A stretch of 64,000 nucleotides of DNA from Pomphorhynchus laevis (Eukaryota; Acanthocephala; Palaeacanthocephala; Echinorhynchida; Pomphorhynchidae). Below are positions 1-12,399 of this stretch, piece after piece; positions within the stretch are counted from its first letter, which is position 1, and every line of letters begins with the position of its first letter. Location: positions 62,001 to 126,000 of the forward strand of contig WNNJ02000387.1 in assembly GCA_012934845.2 (NCBI GenBank), read 5' to 3'. The notes beneath the pieces were generated by a model, which ran no database searches, was not told the DNA's origin, and saw only the letters and a program-made list of their open reading frames with translations. Position numbers and translations under genes: made by a program.

Positions 1-1129
1 CTAAGTATTTTACATTAAATAAATATTAAAAAAAAAGTCTAAATAAAACTAAAATAATAATTCATAAATAATTAAAAAATTATATAATATTAATTATATA
101 ATTATTAAATATTTATATATTTATTTAACCTTTAAATTAACGCAAAATATAATAATTGAGTATACATGATACGAAAATTACAATTTGCATAATTAATAAA
201 TATAAATAAATATTATATTATAACACATATATTAAATATATATTGATTAAACTTTATATTAAAATTGATTGTAAGTGATAAAATATAATAATTTACCCTT
301 GTAATTTCATTAATTTATGAAAAAGTTAATTAAAAAGTTTATAATAAAATCATTGCATGAGTTTTTATTAATATTTTGTCCACTATCAGTATACATTATA
401 TACATATATTTGATTGTATTACATCAATATTAATATATTAATTTACGTTATATTGACTCTACATTTAAGTAATTTGAGACCTTTCAAAATATTTATATTT
501 CAATATTTATTGTGATTTTTTACAGAATAGAACCAAAGAAACGAGCATTTATTCGATAAAAAATTCAGTTCAATATTATAATAGCTGCTGTTATTATTAA
601 GAACTTTAGTTTCATAACACGAAAAAGTTTATTATATTAAAGTTTTATCGTACAACATTAAAAACTTGAAAGAAAAAACAAAAGCCTAAACGAGAAACTA
701 TCGAATAAATTCTAAATAAATTTAATAAATTTATTGAACAAATAAGTTTTTTAATAAGCATAATTTATTATACATTTGATACAATCTTCGGTCCCTCAAA
801 TGGGCCTTTGTGAAATCAATTATGATCTTGTCACTATTCTGTGATTGGATGCGTGCTGGTAGACAGCGGTTTTCAACGCATTTCGGCAGTCTCGGTCTTC
901 CAGCACCACGGACCTGTAAAATGTTGCGATGATTTCAACAATGGTGTTGCTGGCTGAACATCGAGGAAGTACGACGAGATTAGGTCTCCATTGTATGACT
1001 GATTGATAGTAAACAAATAAATTTATCGAATAAATAATAATAAATTTAAGAAAATAATGATAATAAAATGTAATAATTTAGTAAAATTTAATTATAAAAT
1101 AAATTTTCGTTTCTCTTGTTCCACTCTAT
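1..1129. other. AT-rich intergenic DNA with one GC-richer island
   Basis: No gene is visible. Almost all of this is A/T-rich sequence without long open frames. Positions about 785-1005 form an island of much more balanced composition with no convincing open frame. It looks like a piece of some mobile element or an old exon, but I do not recognise it. Confidence 0.6.
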
Positions 1130-3010
1130 AAATAATTACAATTAAAAGAAACAAAACGTATATTTTCGAAAAGATTAGACGGAATTATGAAACTTCCGCT
1201 ATTTCATATACAAGGGAATTGGAGCAAGTGGAAATCAAAATTGCAAAAGCAGAATCTTCGTTATACTTCCTGCAAGTTTATCTAAGAGAAGATATTATTT
1301 CGACATGTTCTAAAATTTCCACTGGTATTACGAACTTTCAATCATCTAGTTGTTCTTCGAAGGTATATAAGTTAATTTTAGCGTTTACCATTTCCATTGA
1401 ATTTGAATTTAGTTCTAAATTACGTTTCCGCTTTTTATCATTGTTTCGTTTTTAGGTTATTTTTGTCTATTAATTTTATTGTTCAATTGATTAATTATTT
1501 TTAAGCAAGTATAATCATATTAATTTCAATTTAAGTTTCAAACACATGAGTAATGTTAAAAAGTCTTATATGGCAATTAATTCTAAACCAGGTTTCTTAT
1601 ACTTGTTGCCCAAGCTTCATAAGGGTTCTCATTGTGCTGGTCCAATGGTTGCATCATACTTTATTTATTCTTATAAGATATTGAAATATACTGCTAATAT
1701 ATTAAAACAGAATGTACATAACGACATTTTTCCTTTATTAAAGATGCTCCATATTTTTTCAATTTAATTAAAAATAAATATTCTGGTGATATTAGAATAT
1801 TTACTGCGGATGTAATCTTTATGATTTTGCCATTGGTATTTTGGTTAATAATAAAATTCTTATAAATTTGTCTTAATAAAGAGGACCGGACTAATTAGTT
1901 AGTTTTTGCACTCAAAGATGCAATTTTTTATTCGGATCTGAAATGTGAGACCTATTAGATGGTTTGGTTATGGGAAATCCACTAGCATCAATAATAGCAG
2001 AAATCTACATGAGGCATTGGAAAAAATCTTTGTTAAAGAAATTTCTTTCGTTATAGATTGGTACCGTTATGTAGATGACGTTTTTATTATCTGTAGAAAT
2101 TAAGTTAGTGACAAATACTTATTTAACGAATTGAATTCAAAATACCCTTATAAAGAGTGGAACATTGGTTCCCAAATTGAAGCAGGTTTACCATTCTTAG
2201 GTGTTTTAGTTTGTAAAGATTCCAATTAAATTAATCAGACAAACGTTTTTCGAAAAATGAGTTATTACCTGAAATCACATCTTGGAATTCATTTAGTCCC
2301 AAAAAATGGTTGATTTCATCTGCAATATATATGTTTCATTTGGCAAAAAATTTGCTCCAATAACACTGCATTGAATGATAGATATTCGTTGATTCATATT
2401 GATTTGTTAAAGAGTGGCTTTCCTAAATGGGCAATTAAAAAATCTTCTTAAAAGTTGCATTGTTAAGAAACAACATTTTGAACCTTCTAACCAAGAAATA
2501 TATTTTGGAATTCCTTTTATTAACGAAAAATTGAACTCCTTATTTAATAAATTTATATATATAATATCCAATAATATTAAAGATCTCAAAATGTTTTATA
2601 AAAATTACCTAAATTACATAATATTTTAAAATTAAAACCGAAATTTAATAATTATTCGGTTGTTTATAAGATACCATGTGATAATTGTTCCGCCTATTTT
2701 AACGGTCAAACTGAACAAGGATTTGGAAAACGCATCTCACAACATAAATAAAACATTAAACATCACGTCATTTTTATAAAATAAACCTCTTGTACAATAC
2801 TCGAAATGTAATCACTTTCAAACTGAACATAGATTGGGAAAACGCATCTCACAACATAAATATAACATTAAACATCACGTCATTTTTATAAAATAAACCT
2901 CTCGTATAATACTCGAAATGGAATCACTTTCAAACTGAACAGGGATTGGGAAAACGCATCTCACAACATAAATATAACATTAAACCTGGTAATATGAAGC
3001 GTTCGTTAAC
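1130..3010 (+). mobile_element. Penelope-like element remnant (PLE-1), reverse transcriptase plus GIY-YIG end
   Basis: A decayed Penelope-like retroelement on the plus strand. In order: a helical N-terminal stretch (about 1219-1450, reading LEQVEIKIAKAESSL); an RT part with FLYLLPKLHKG (about 1590), which matches the conserved LPKLHK motif of the family; GNPLASIIAEIYM (about 1975); the catalytic YRYVDDVFII (about 2060); and LPFLGVLV (about 2190). At the end, YKIPCDNCSAYFNGQT (about 2667-2714) corresponds to the YKIPC..C...YIGQT start of the GIY-YIG endonuclease. Several breaks interrupt the frame, so it is dead. The last part has been amplified into a short tandem array. Confidence 0.8.
2706..2990 (+). 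repeat. 112-bp tandem repeat made from the GIY-YIG end of PLE-1
   Basis: The phrase CGCATCTCACAACATAAA recurs at 2731, 2843 and 2955, a period of 112 bp over about 2.6 units. Each unit contains the codons for KRISQHK of the Penelope GIY-YIG domain followed by AT-rich DNA with TTTTTATAAAATAAACC. It is an amplification internal to the element remnant. Confidence 0.8.
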
Positions 3011-3232
3011 ACAACATGTACTAAATCTAGAACATAACTAATTTTAATAAGGCCTCTATTCTATCGTATTAAAGTAATTACCTTTCGCGTGTTACACATG
3101 AGGCTTAATTTATAAAAATAATGACGTGATATCTAAGTTGTTTACGTTTGTCTTAGCTTTTGTAAGTGTTTTTAATGTTTTACGATATAACGTTAATAAA
3201 ATAAATTTTTGCGTGTTGTGAAACTAAATATC

Positions 3233-3256
3233 CTGATGATATAGCAGCTATTGAAA
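3233..3256 (+). other. hammerhead-like core downstream of PLE-1
   Basis: CTGATGA (3233-3239) is followed by an ATAG/CTAT hairpin and then GAAA (3253-3256). This is the order of a hammerhead ribozyme core: CUGANGA, stem II, GAAA. The stem is only four pairs and stems I and III are not clear. Hammerhead motifs are known from the 3' regions of Penelope-like elements, and this one lies just after such a remnant. Activity is doubtful. Confidence 0.35.
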
Positions 3257-3539
3257 TAAATAAAGGTTATATTAACAATAATAACCGATAAGAAACAAAA
3301 CAACGAAAACAGCGATCAAGTAGTACACAAAAATATTCTCGTCAACCACTTTTGTAACATCTTCTACAACACTCACGGTCTCAGGTTTATAGGAATCTGA
3401 GCCCCCAGCCGCACCAGCGCGCCGCCTTCCGATTGAACCATTCAGGGTATCTCCCCCCTAATAGTCCAGTCGAGGTAAACTATTCGGTAATCTCGAGATG
3501 AAAAACTTGAGAAACCGTAGTCTTTGCTCTGGGGGACGT

Positions 3540-6075
3540 ACTCTAGAGAAGGAGACTAATCCCAAGGGATCCCAACAGAGCTGTGGTATCATCAGCGTAT
3601 ACCACTAGAAGTTGTTCGCGTTTAAATATTTTAAAGAGTTTATTGGAGGTGGCAAGAGAAATGACGTGCATCAGGGTGGTCTTCATAATAGAATCGCTTG
3701 GTGTACAGCAGTATATCCACCCTGTTAACAATTCTCACATGCAGCCCGAGGGACCTTAGAGAAGAGATAACAAAGGGAATGGAGATGCGGTCAAATGCAG
3801 CAGAAAAATTGAAAAAAAAACAGCAACAACAAGTTGATGACTATTATCTTGACAGCACTGATGCACTTCACCTACTGCTGAATGGACCAAGCAACCTTTG
3901 ACGAACCCATGGAAACTTGGTGTGATTAAATTTCGCCTACTCATATGATCGCGAATTCTACGCGCAAGCGCTTTTTCGTAGATCGATACGAGTGAATTTT
4001 GAATCGATATGGACCGCAGGTCTTAATTTTTCTTAGGTATAAATATACGTCTACTAATGTTGATGCCAGCCACATCGGATGGGGCGGCTAATAGCATTGT
4101 GACGGTCACTTCTCTTTTTTGTTCGGCTGTCAAAAGCTTACAGACACGAGAAGAGAGAGGAGCGACGGATTTGGAGGTGCCCGGAAGAGGCCCCCAGGCA
4201 TTGAGAATTTCTGGTACAGATAAGTCTCTACTCCTGAAGTCTCCCCAAGGCGGGATTAGTTGCGGTGATTGTATGGCTCCTTAATTGTGTAGGGTTAGTG
4301 ACTCCTCCAGAACTTTTTCAAGGCCTATACTACCGATCCAACCCGCAGCCTTATCCCTCCAACAAACAAACTTCTCCTTCTTGAATATCTTCCAAAAGGA
4401 AGACAGAGAAGGGTTAAGACGAGCGATACTCGACCTATCTCTACTCAGCTGGAACCAGAATCTGGTACGCCAGTATTCAGTCGAGAGCGTCTGTTTGGTG
4501 GAAGAAGAGAGACCAGGGAGGCGCAATAGTTTTGCTAGAACCTTGAGTTTTGTTGGAGTGGGACTGAAAATACGACCTTTATAGGTTGTCGAAAGAAACG
4601 CGGAGGCTTGCGAAGATCGATAGGAATTAAATTCGGTTAAACTCTCATTACCAATTCGGGGGAAGCGTTAAATGGCTGCCCTAAAGAAATTGACTCTGAT
4701 CGGGTCAAAGTGGAATCTTCTACGAAGCAGTGAATCCTCATCTATCCGCCAACGAATTAGATCATGAGAGGTGGACAGATGTTGCCGCGATTGCTCCGTG
4801 CAGAAGAGTTTAAGCAACCACTTCTCGTGAAGCAATAGTAAGTCGAGGAGTGAGTTCGTTGATGTGCAATGAAAGATGTGGGACTGTGGTTTATGAATAA
4901 TATAATCGTTCCTGGCTCTGCGGAGTGCTGCATTAATCCAACGACCAGTTCTGTCGTTGAAGTCACCTAGTACCATGTCATAGCCGCCATCAATAATCCC
5001 ATCCAGGAGGTCACGGTTCTTTTGAATCTCTCCTGGACGATGTAGACGTTGGCTAGACTGAGGCGTTTACCGTTCTTAACGAGTGAAACTACTAAGCAAG
5101 ACAGGGCTGCACAAGAATAGTTTAAAATGAGGGAAGACCTTAAAGAGCATTTCACTAACGTCAAGAGTCCTTAAGATGAAGATGAGTGAGGAGGGGTTAT
5201 GTACGGAGTATAGTGGGAACAAATTTGCTTAGGGATAAATCGAGTAATGTCCTGGGGGAGACGGACAGACCGCGTCTCCTGAAGGACTATAACATCGGCG
5301 TCTCTACCAGATAGAAGCCTAAGGGTAGTAGCACCCCCCCCCCGAATTCCACTGAAGAATGTTCAGTGAAAAAGGCTCAGGCTTACTCACCATTGTGGCA
5401 GATTAGTTGGACGAGAGCAGCCGACCTAGACAGAACCGGGTGTGGAAAGGCTACCCTTCCCACATCTAGCCCCATCAGAGATCAGAGCCTTCTGGGCAAT
5501 ATCATCATCTCCCTTTATTGAGGCACTCATATTTAGAAGCTTTCCAATCTTTATTGGAGGAACCGAGCGGGCTGAAGTTCCCCTTTTCTTAGATTTAGGA
5601 AGGACATTCGCAGGTTGAACAGGCGGGGCCGAGAGAAATGCACCCAAGAGAGGTGCCAGCAGCTGCTGTAACTGAGAAAGAATACTTTTTTTTGTGTTAT
5701 CTAGAAGATATAAAATGTCCTTATTGGACATACGATCGGATGAAGAATTTGAGTTCAGGGAAACTTCTGCATAGCTTTTACAGGAAGAAGATTTAGTGGA
5801 TTTAAACTTGTTTCTGTAGTCCCTGAAAAAGCTGCATCGACGGGACCAGGCAGGGTGGTCGCCGCCGCAGTTGCTGCTTACTGGGGGAGCCTCGCACCTC
5901 TCCCCTTTAGATAGCACAACACAAAGCGAGCTCTTACAAATTCCACAAGTCTTCTCTTACTTACAAGTGGAGGCCCAGTGCCCCCACTTGTGACAGGAAT
6001 TGTAATGCGGATATGAGAAATTATCCTCATCGATAAGAATACACCTGAGAATACACCAAATATAGAACACATTTA
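3540..6075 (-). mobile_element. Jockey/R1-type LINE, minus strand, decayed
   Basis: Reading leftwards from about 6072: an ORF1-like nucleic-acid-binding segment (5426-6072) with NCGGDHPAWSRRC, the last zinc knuckle of Jockey/R1-type ORF1 proteins; then ORF2 with an endonuclease segment (4668-5164) carrying GDFNDRTGRW and a DLLLLHEKW region; a linker with FWKIFKKEK (about 4390); and an RT segment with VVYADDTTALL (about 3570-3610), the catalytic YADD. ORF2 is cut by stops and frame changes, so it is not active. Base composition is clearly richer in G+C than the surroundings. The ORF1 end closely resembles that of the LINE at 7.7-8.6 kb, so both are one family. Confidence 0.8.
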
Positions 6076-6837
6076 TTGTTTAATTTGGTATAAAGAGCCA
6101 AATATAAACCAGCATTTCAGCGACAAGGAGTTCAGCAGAAGCAGTAACAGGACCGAAACACGAAATGTAGACGAGAGCTCACTACTGATGAGGTCCACCC
6201 GCGCTGACTGTAGTGTGCAGTGATGCTGATAGGATTAAAACAACCACCTCGAGGGATCCTATCAAACCGACCACTGAAAGAAAGCAACTCGTGTAAGCAA
6301 TGAATATTCACAATTTAGCCTATTCTTAAAAATAATTTAGCCCATATATTCTTTAGCATGTACTGAATTTTAAAACAAAATTGTGTTCCACTGAAAACAA
6401 GTGTTGACTTATAGACCTAGAATATATTGTTTTTAATAGCGACAAAGGGGTGAGAATAATTTTAAAGATTTTCATACATAGTCAACATGGGTAGTTTTAT
6501 AATGTTATTATTACAGTTACTAACTTGTAATTGCACTGCTTTCAATTAAATTTATTTTATTAAATGGTAAAACATTTGCTTATCCATTTAATTAGAGAAG
6601 AAATTTCAAGAATTTTATTAATAAATTAAATTTTTATGATTAAGATACGATGTATCAGATAAAATGTCTTCCAGAGAAATTACTAGAATTAAGATAAAAT
6701 GTCTTCCAGATAAATTGCTATGTTATCAGTATCGGCCACTATTCCTGAACCAAACAAATACTAATAAAAGCTAACGGTATTTTATCTTATCAAATTTATT
6801 CATTTATTATAAAATATATTATTTACTTTATTCAGGG
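6076..6837. other. LINE 5' flank and AT-rich spacer
   Basis: About 6100-6300 is a GC-richer stretch that may be the 5' untranslated end of the LINE on its left. The rest is AT-rich. A 20-bp phrase, AAGATAAAATGTCTTCCAGA or nearly so, occurs twice within about 45 bp (around 6656 and 6693). No gene is seen. Confidence 0.5.
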
Positions 6838-7640
6838 ATTATGTCACTTCTAGAATCAAAGTTAGTCTATCAAGAAAAACAATTTTTATTAACGCCGCAT
6901 TTCATAAGAAATCCTGGGATGTTGGTTACTCAGCACCTCCGTGCCTAACCATTATACATGCCGTATTTATTAAGGATCTAACGAGTGCAGCGACAATTTA
7001 GCAACAACATCTGCCTAGTGTTTAAGGATATTCGATCTGGTAAGGAGCACATGTCTCAGTCAATTAAGCAGTGTCGGGAACTTCTTCATTCACAATGTCA
7101 CACAGGCAACCAAAACGACCAGTGTGTACCTCATTCTACTGATGAGTGTTGCCAGGTACTCATCATTTCGATGCTCAAGTGGTCATCTAGAAGTGACATG
7201 GTTACTGAATGTCGTGAATCGAAGTCCAGTCTATCAAGCAACACCATTTAGTATAAATGCCGTATTTCATAAGAAATCCTGGGATGTTGGTTACTCAGCA
7301 CCTCCGTGCCTAACCATTATACATGCCGTATCTATTAAGGATACAACGAGTGCAGCGACAATTTAGCAACAACATCTGCCTAGTGTTTAAGGATTGTCCG
7401 CACAGCAATTCGATCTGGTAAGGAGCACATGTCTCAGTCAATTAAGCAGTGTCGGGAACTTCTTCATTCACAATGTCACACAGGCAACAAAAATGACCAG
7501 TGAATACTTCATTCTACTGATGAGTGTTGCCGGGTACTCATCATTTCGATGCTGAAGTGGTCGTCTAGAAGTGACATGGTAACTGAAAGTCGTGAATTAA
7601 AGTCCAGTCTATCAAGCGACACCATTTAGTATAAATAGTG
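6838..7640 (+). repeat. ~365-bp tandem repeat with conserved RNA-like core (two units plus a partial one)
   Basis: The phrase TTCATAAGAAATCCTGGGAT starts at 6901 and again at 7266, giving a period of 365 bp. A partial unit precedes the first. Each unit contains GGCAAC, an A-rich GAAAC-like box, CTGATGA and GTTGCC in fixed spacing. Related units occur at 53.9 kb (minus strand) and 54.5-55.06 kb. The short open frames across the array are not protein-like. Confidence 0.8.
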
Positions 7641-7654
7641 TACTAAATCCATCT

Positions 7655-8600
7655 AGTCCAGTCAGCTGGAGTGGGATGCCCCTTCTAGCCCAGACCAGAG
7701 GTGGGAAGGCTGCCCTTCCCATAACTGGCTAAACTAGAAGAAGTCATTCGCCCACCGGCCTGTATCTTTATTTCCCAAGGAAGATGTCGCTACTTCTCAG
7801 CCATTATCCGTCTTTGCCAACTTTAAAGAGTCCGGACTCTATTTAGAAGCATTTTGTTTTTTTGAAGATGGGGCTTTCTTTGAGTACGTTGTAATATTCG
7901 AAATTATGGGAGAACGTAACTCCTCAAACTTAGCGACAAGGTATTGAGTTAAAGTTCGCAAATTGTTCATATTTGCATGAAGCCTACCATCTATAAGCTT
8001 AACGATATCTGAGTTCGTTATTGTAATCGTTAGATCTATTGGTCGTGCAGGCATCAGCGAAGTTGACCGTCTTGCAGGGTGATCCACAATGCCGCTTCTT
8101 GTAGTCTCTAAAGTAGCTACATTTTCTGGACCAAAAAGTATGTTCACCGCAGCAGTTAGAACAATGGGGAGGCAATACACACTTCCCCGAATGAACATCA
8201 TATGATCCGCAGACCCCACATGTCCTAGTCCGCTCGCAATTATAAGCCCAATGCCCCCATTGATGACATCCATTACAATAGGGATACGTCAGGTGATCAG
8301 AGTCTATAAGTGTGAATGACAAATTGTGCCCCAGAAAGGGGTTACATGTACTGTTTGATAGGCATTCAGCCTGGTAAACCGATGTTGAGCAAAATGCAAT
8401 TGGTAATGGTAAGCCGTTTCTGCCCGTGATAGAAAGTATATTATGTACTTTATAAGTAGATTCTAGAGCCCTTGCATCTTCTCTGACATGAAGGGCGGAA
8501 AATTGTTTATTTTTAAAGAAACCTGAATAGGCTTGAAACGATTGGTCTCTTGATACAAGGTCTTTTTTCCTTGTGTATTTTTGGTAGCAGGTGGAAAACT
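7655..8600 (-). mobile_element. LINE ORF1 fragment with three zinc knuckles
   Basis: The minus strand reads through a gag-like ORF1 segment: an upstream part (about 8340-8600), then CNGCHQWGHWAYNC, CGVCGSYDVHSGKC and CSNCCGEHTFWSRKC (8130-8270), which are three CCHC zinc knuckles in the arrangement of Jockey/R1-type LINE ORF1 proteins. The open frame changes around 8000-8270, so the piece is broken. Its last knuckle and the following YFRDYKKR match the LINE at 3.5-6.1 kb. ORF2 is absent because the ~365-bp tandem repeat abuts the fragment at 7640. Confidence 0.8.
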
Positions 8601-8819
8601 CTCGCTCGATAAGTTAGTGATAAACGTATGTCGTTTGATGTTTTGTTATTAATAATGCTCATTTACTCGTACTTCAACTTATACTGTTCTACGTCATTGT
8701 ATATACGTTTCAGTTCTTTAACAGGCATTTCCTCGTATTGGAAATATTTTAACTGGCACATGGCTTCAGCTACATAGTCCGAGTTATCCAAGAGCACTAA
8801 TTGTGTTCCTTAGATAATC

Positions 8820-10275
8820 TAAATTAATACTGGTATAAAACACAATTTTAGTATTAATTCTACGAAAGAATTTTTAGAACACACAAAAGGAATAAATTTT
8901 CAAAATATAAATACATACGATTTTAGTACGCTTTATACAAATCTAGATTTAGTAGATATTAAAGAAGCGTTAGTAAAATTAATTAATCTTATATTCGGAA
9001 AAAATATACATATATATGTTATAATAATTATAACGCCTAACAAAAATTAAACCATCAAGTAAATATAAATATATGGATAAAATTGAATTAATAGAATCCT
9101 TAAATATTTTAATAAATTAAAATTATTTAAAGGTAGAGGAATCTATATTTAGACAAATAAAAGATGTTCCGATGGGTGGTAATAGTAGCCCAATTATAAC
9201 TGACTTATTTTTAAGCTTTATAGAATATGAATTTGTTCATAACTATGTAAAAACTAAATCTAAATTATATAAAGATATGAAATATATATCTCGATATATT
9301 GATGCTATTTGTAATCTAAACAATATAAATATATGAATTATATGTTTCGATATATTGATGATATATGTGTATATTCTATATATTTTATAGAATATAAAAT
9401 TGTTCATAAATGTTTAAAAAATAAATCTAAATTATATAAAGATATGAAATATATGTTTCGATACATTGATTTAATTCTAATAATTTTTATTCAATTAGTG
9501 AGCACATTTATCCAGAAAGCCTTATTCTTAACAAAACCAATATTAATGATAAAGAAGGTGTATATCTAGATATGAGCATTAAATTAACATTAACTAAAAC
9601 TTCTTTTAATTTATATTGTAAAGATGACATATTTAAATTTACAAGAAACATATTTTTGCATGAGCATTCATGCATACCATATAATATAAAATATAATACA
9701 TTAAATAATGAAATTTTAAGAATTGCAACAATATGTAATGATATTGGCTTTCTTCAAAATCATATAGATAATTTAATAGATACATATTTGAAACTAGGTT
9801 ACTATAAAAATAACATCAAGCAGAAAATAGTAAAATATATAAATCAACACAATAATATAAAAAATAAATTTAAACTCTTAAGTGGCAAATTTTTATGGAT
9901 GGATAATAAATAATATACTTTGTATTAGAATTAGATACTAGATAAGCCAATTTCATCAGAGGAAATATGTCCTTAACATGTATTTGGCCCCACTGCTATG
10001 TTGGGTAGAGGAGTTAGGGGCCGAAACCTGATAACATTGCAGTTCCTCTTGATGACCTCTAATTCTTATTCTGATACAACGTCTGTTATTTATTAGTCAA
10101 TTCATAAAAACGACGTTTATTTTAAATTTCAATTTTTATTTTAACTTTATATAAATTATAAAAAATCTTAAAACAATTATTTATTTTATTATTTAATTAT
10201 TAAATTTTGATTTAGCATTATTTGGTTTTGTTCATTTTATAATTATATTAAATACGTAGACTCAGTTAGCTGATT
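8820..10275 (+). mobile_element. Penelope-like element remnant (PLE-2), RT domain and 3' region
   Basis: Plus-strand RT pieces: YDFSTLYTNLDL (about 8918), the conserved STLYT motif; then IPMGGNSSPIITDLF-like codons (about 9170) and YIDDIC (about 9350), a catalytic Y.DD box. A clean stretch at 9572-9913 reads SIKLTLTKTSFNLYCKDD, HSCIPYNIKYNTLNNE and RIATICNDIGFLQNH, which is the RT thumb region of this clade. Part of the RT core around 9250-9450 is duplicated in place. The 3' untranslated region (about 9914-10275) is shared, inverted, with 36.37-36.9 kb. The element is broken. Confidence 0.8.
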
Positions 10276-11940
10276 TGATTTACCAGCTTACAATAATCTT
10301 GCTATTTTGTGTGATTGCATTTAGAGCTCGTGTGTTATTTTTTATGTTTAGATTACTGCTAGTGTTTGTTAGTAGGGACACATATTTACTAAAGTGCTTA
10401 TTATTAAACATTATACTCGCAAGTTCTCGTTTAGATTGGTCAGTAATATCTTTGAATGAATTTTTCCACATATTTTTTATTGTACATATTACATTGTATC
10501 TTGAAAATTCTCTTTATAAAATGTTGAAATTGGCCATATCCAAGAGCTTGGATATGGTTATTAGTTAATTCAGTGTATGAGCGCTTAATAATATTGTTTC
10601 GTTCGGATATTCATCTCGCACTGTTATGTTTGAAATTTCTATACCGGATTAAATTCATCATATCTAAATCTTCACTTAAAATTCTTTTCCTTCTTATCCA
10701 GTTAATTTTCCAGCTTTTGGTTGTAACAATTGTTGATAAAATTGAACATCCAAAGAAAATTCATACAAAGTGATCTTTGCATGAATCTGCATTAAATGTC
10801 TTTTGATAAAATTCAAGTATAATACTTTTAAGATTTTCAGTTCGAATCAGCTCATTGTTAAATTTGTAAAACAGGTGTACCTTTTTGAATATAATAATAT
10901 CTTATAGATTGCACAATATCGCCGGGACTTTCATGGGTGTACATGGTTTTTCAATTTATTAAATGATTTACACGGGTAGAAAGAAAGAATATTCAAACTT
11001 TTTTTTGAAAAGTTTCGCTCCTTAGAGTTTTGTCAATCTACAATGAGATCACAACAAAACTTTAAACAAAGCGTACAATTAAAAAGTATTTAAATGACAC
11101 GACGCATATTCGTGACTAAGTTATCATTATCTTACCGTTGACTATCATCTGAAAATGACTATCATTCGCAGACTATCATCTGCGAATGAATTTCGTGATG
11201 CCATCTATTACATATTTGGAAAAAATCCACAATATGTAAAATCCACAGTATAGGCGGAGCAACAAATGATTTTATTCAAGCATTATATAGTAAACAAATG
11301 GATATACTAATAATCCGTTACAACGGATTATTCAGAAAACGATTGCTTATGAATTATCAGAGATATGCCAAGGCATCAAATTGGACCAACATTGCTAAAA
11401 ATTTTGGACAATATAAAATTCAAGAAGTATTTTTCAATTCACTATGTTTATTATACTTATTTTATTTTCCTTATCTCTCAGCTAATTATCTCTAAAAATT
11501 GTTTTAAAATTTATATTTGTTGAATTATATACATATATATTTTGATACTTTTATTTTATGTTTCTTGTTTTGTTTTTCTTTTTTTAAAAGTCTACTTACT
11601 TTTATGTTATCTATACATTTTTTCTATTTAAATACTTTTTTCTATTTATGTTATCTATTAATAAATTTTATGGTCAGTGTGTATTTTTATTCTTATTATT
11701 AATTTTATTATTTTATTCTTTTATTAATTTTAACGGTCGACCCGTGGAAGGGCTACTTTTTCAACTTAAGAAAAAAAACTGACTAACTTAACATTTATTG
11801 TTCGATTATTGTATTAAAAAAATTATAATATTAAAATAAATTAACATTTAAAAAATAATTTTATTATTATTTTTATTAAAAATAATAATTTTTAATAAAA
11901 ATTATTTAATTAATTTTTATTGAAAATTAATTAAATTTTT
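10276..11940. other. AT-rich DNA, possibly degenerate Penelope-like sequence on the minus strand
   Basis: No gene can be supported. Frames of up to 97 codons occur on both strands but are compositionally random. Two short inverted repeats stand out: CCATATCCAAG..CTTGGATATGG at 10534-10557 and CATTCGCAGA..TCTGCGAATG at 11163-11188. The minus strand between about 10280 and 10900 could be an eroded Penelope 5' region, but this is weak. Confidence 0.4.
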
Positions 11941-11941
11941 A

Positions 11942-12298
11942 AGGCGGAACGGGAAATAAAACTTTGTATTATTATTTTTATTCTTATTATTCTTACAACT
12001 TAACCTATCATAATCGTTAATTAATCTTTGATTTATTGAACAAATGATATCTTTAGAAACATTTCTTATATTTACAAAAAGATCTTTCAGCTTATTATCT
12101 CTTAACAGTTGTTTTAATATTTTTTATATTTCTTTTTAATATTCTAACTTTGTTCTTATTCCTTTTATCGTCATGACTTATTTTAAACCGGATTATTATA
12201 ATATAGTTGTTTATTACGTACTATAATACTTCTGCCAATTCCTTGTACCACGTCATTCAATCCTAATGGGTACATGGAATTAAGCGATTTAAAAATTA
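11942..12298 (-). mobile_element. LINE 3' tail joined to a Penelope GIY-YIG fragment (first copy)
   Basis: Begins with the LINE 3'-end phrase GGCGGAACGGGAAATAAAAC on the plus strand, then TATTATTATTTTTATTC-like tail sequence. A minus-strand Penelope-like fragment follows, whose codons near 12240-12290 read like NSMYPLGLNDVVQGI. The same junction and fragment recur at 13574-14180, and another LINE tail begins near 12318. Confidence 0.65.
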
Positions 12299-12399
12299 AT
12301 TAAATTTTTAAATTTTTAGGCGGAACGGGAAATAAAACTCTGTATTATTATTTTTATTCTTATTATTCTTACAACTTAACCTAAAAGAAAAAAACCTAA

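Noticed and set aside
4285-4584. 99-codon plus-strand frame
   Set aside because: Shadow of the LINE ORF2 on the minus strand.
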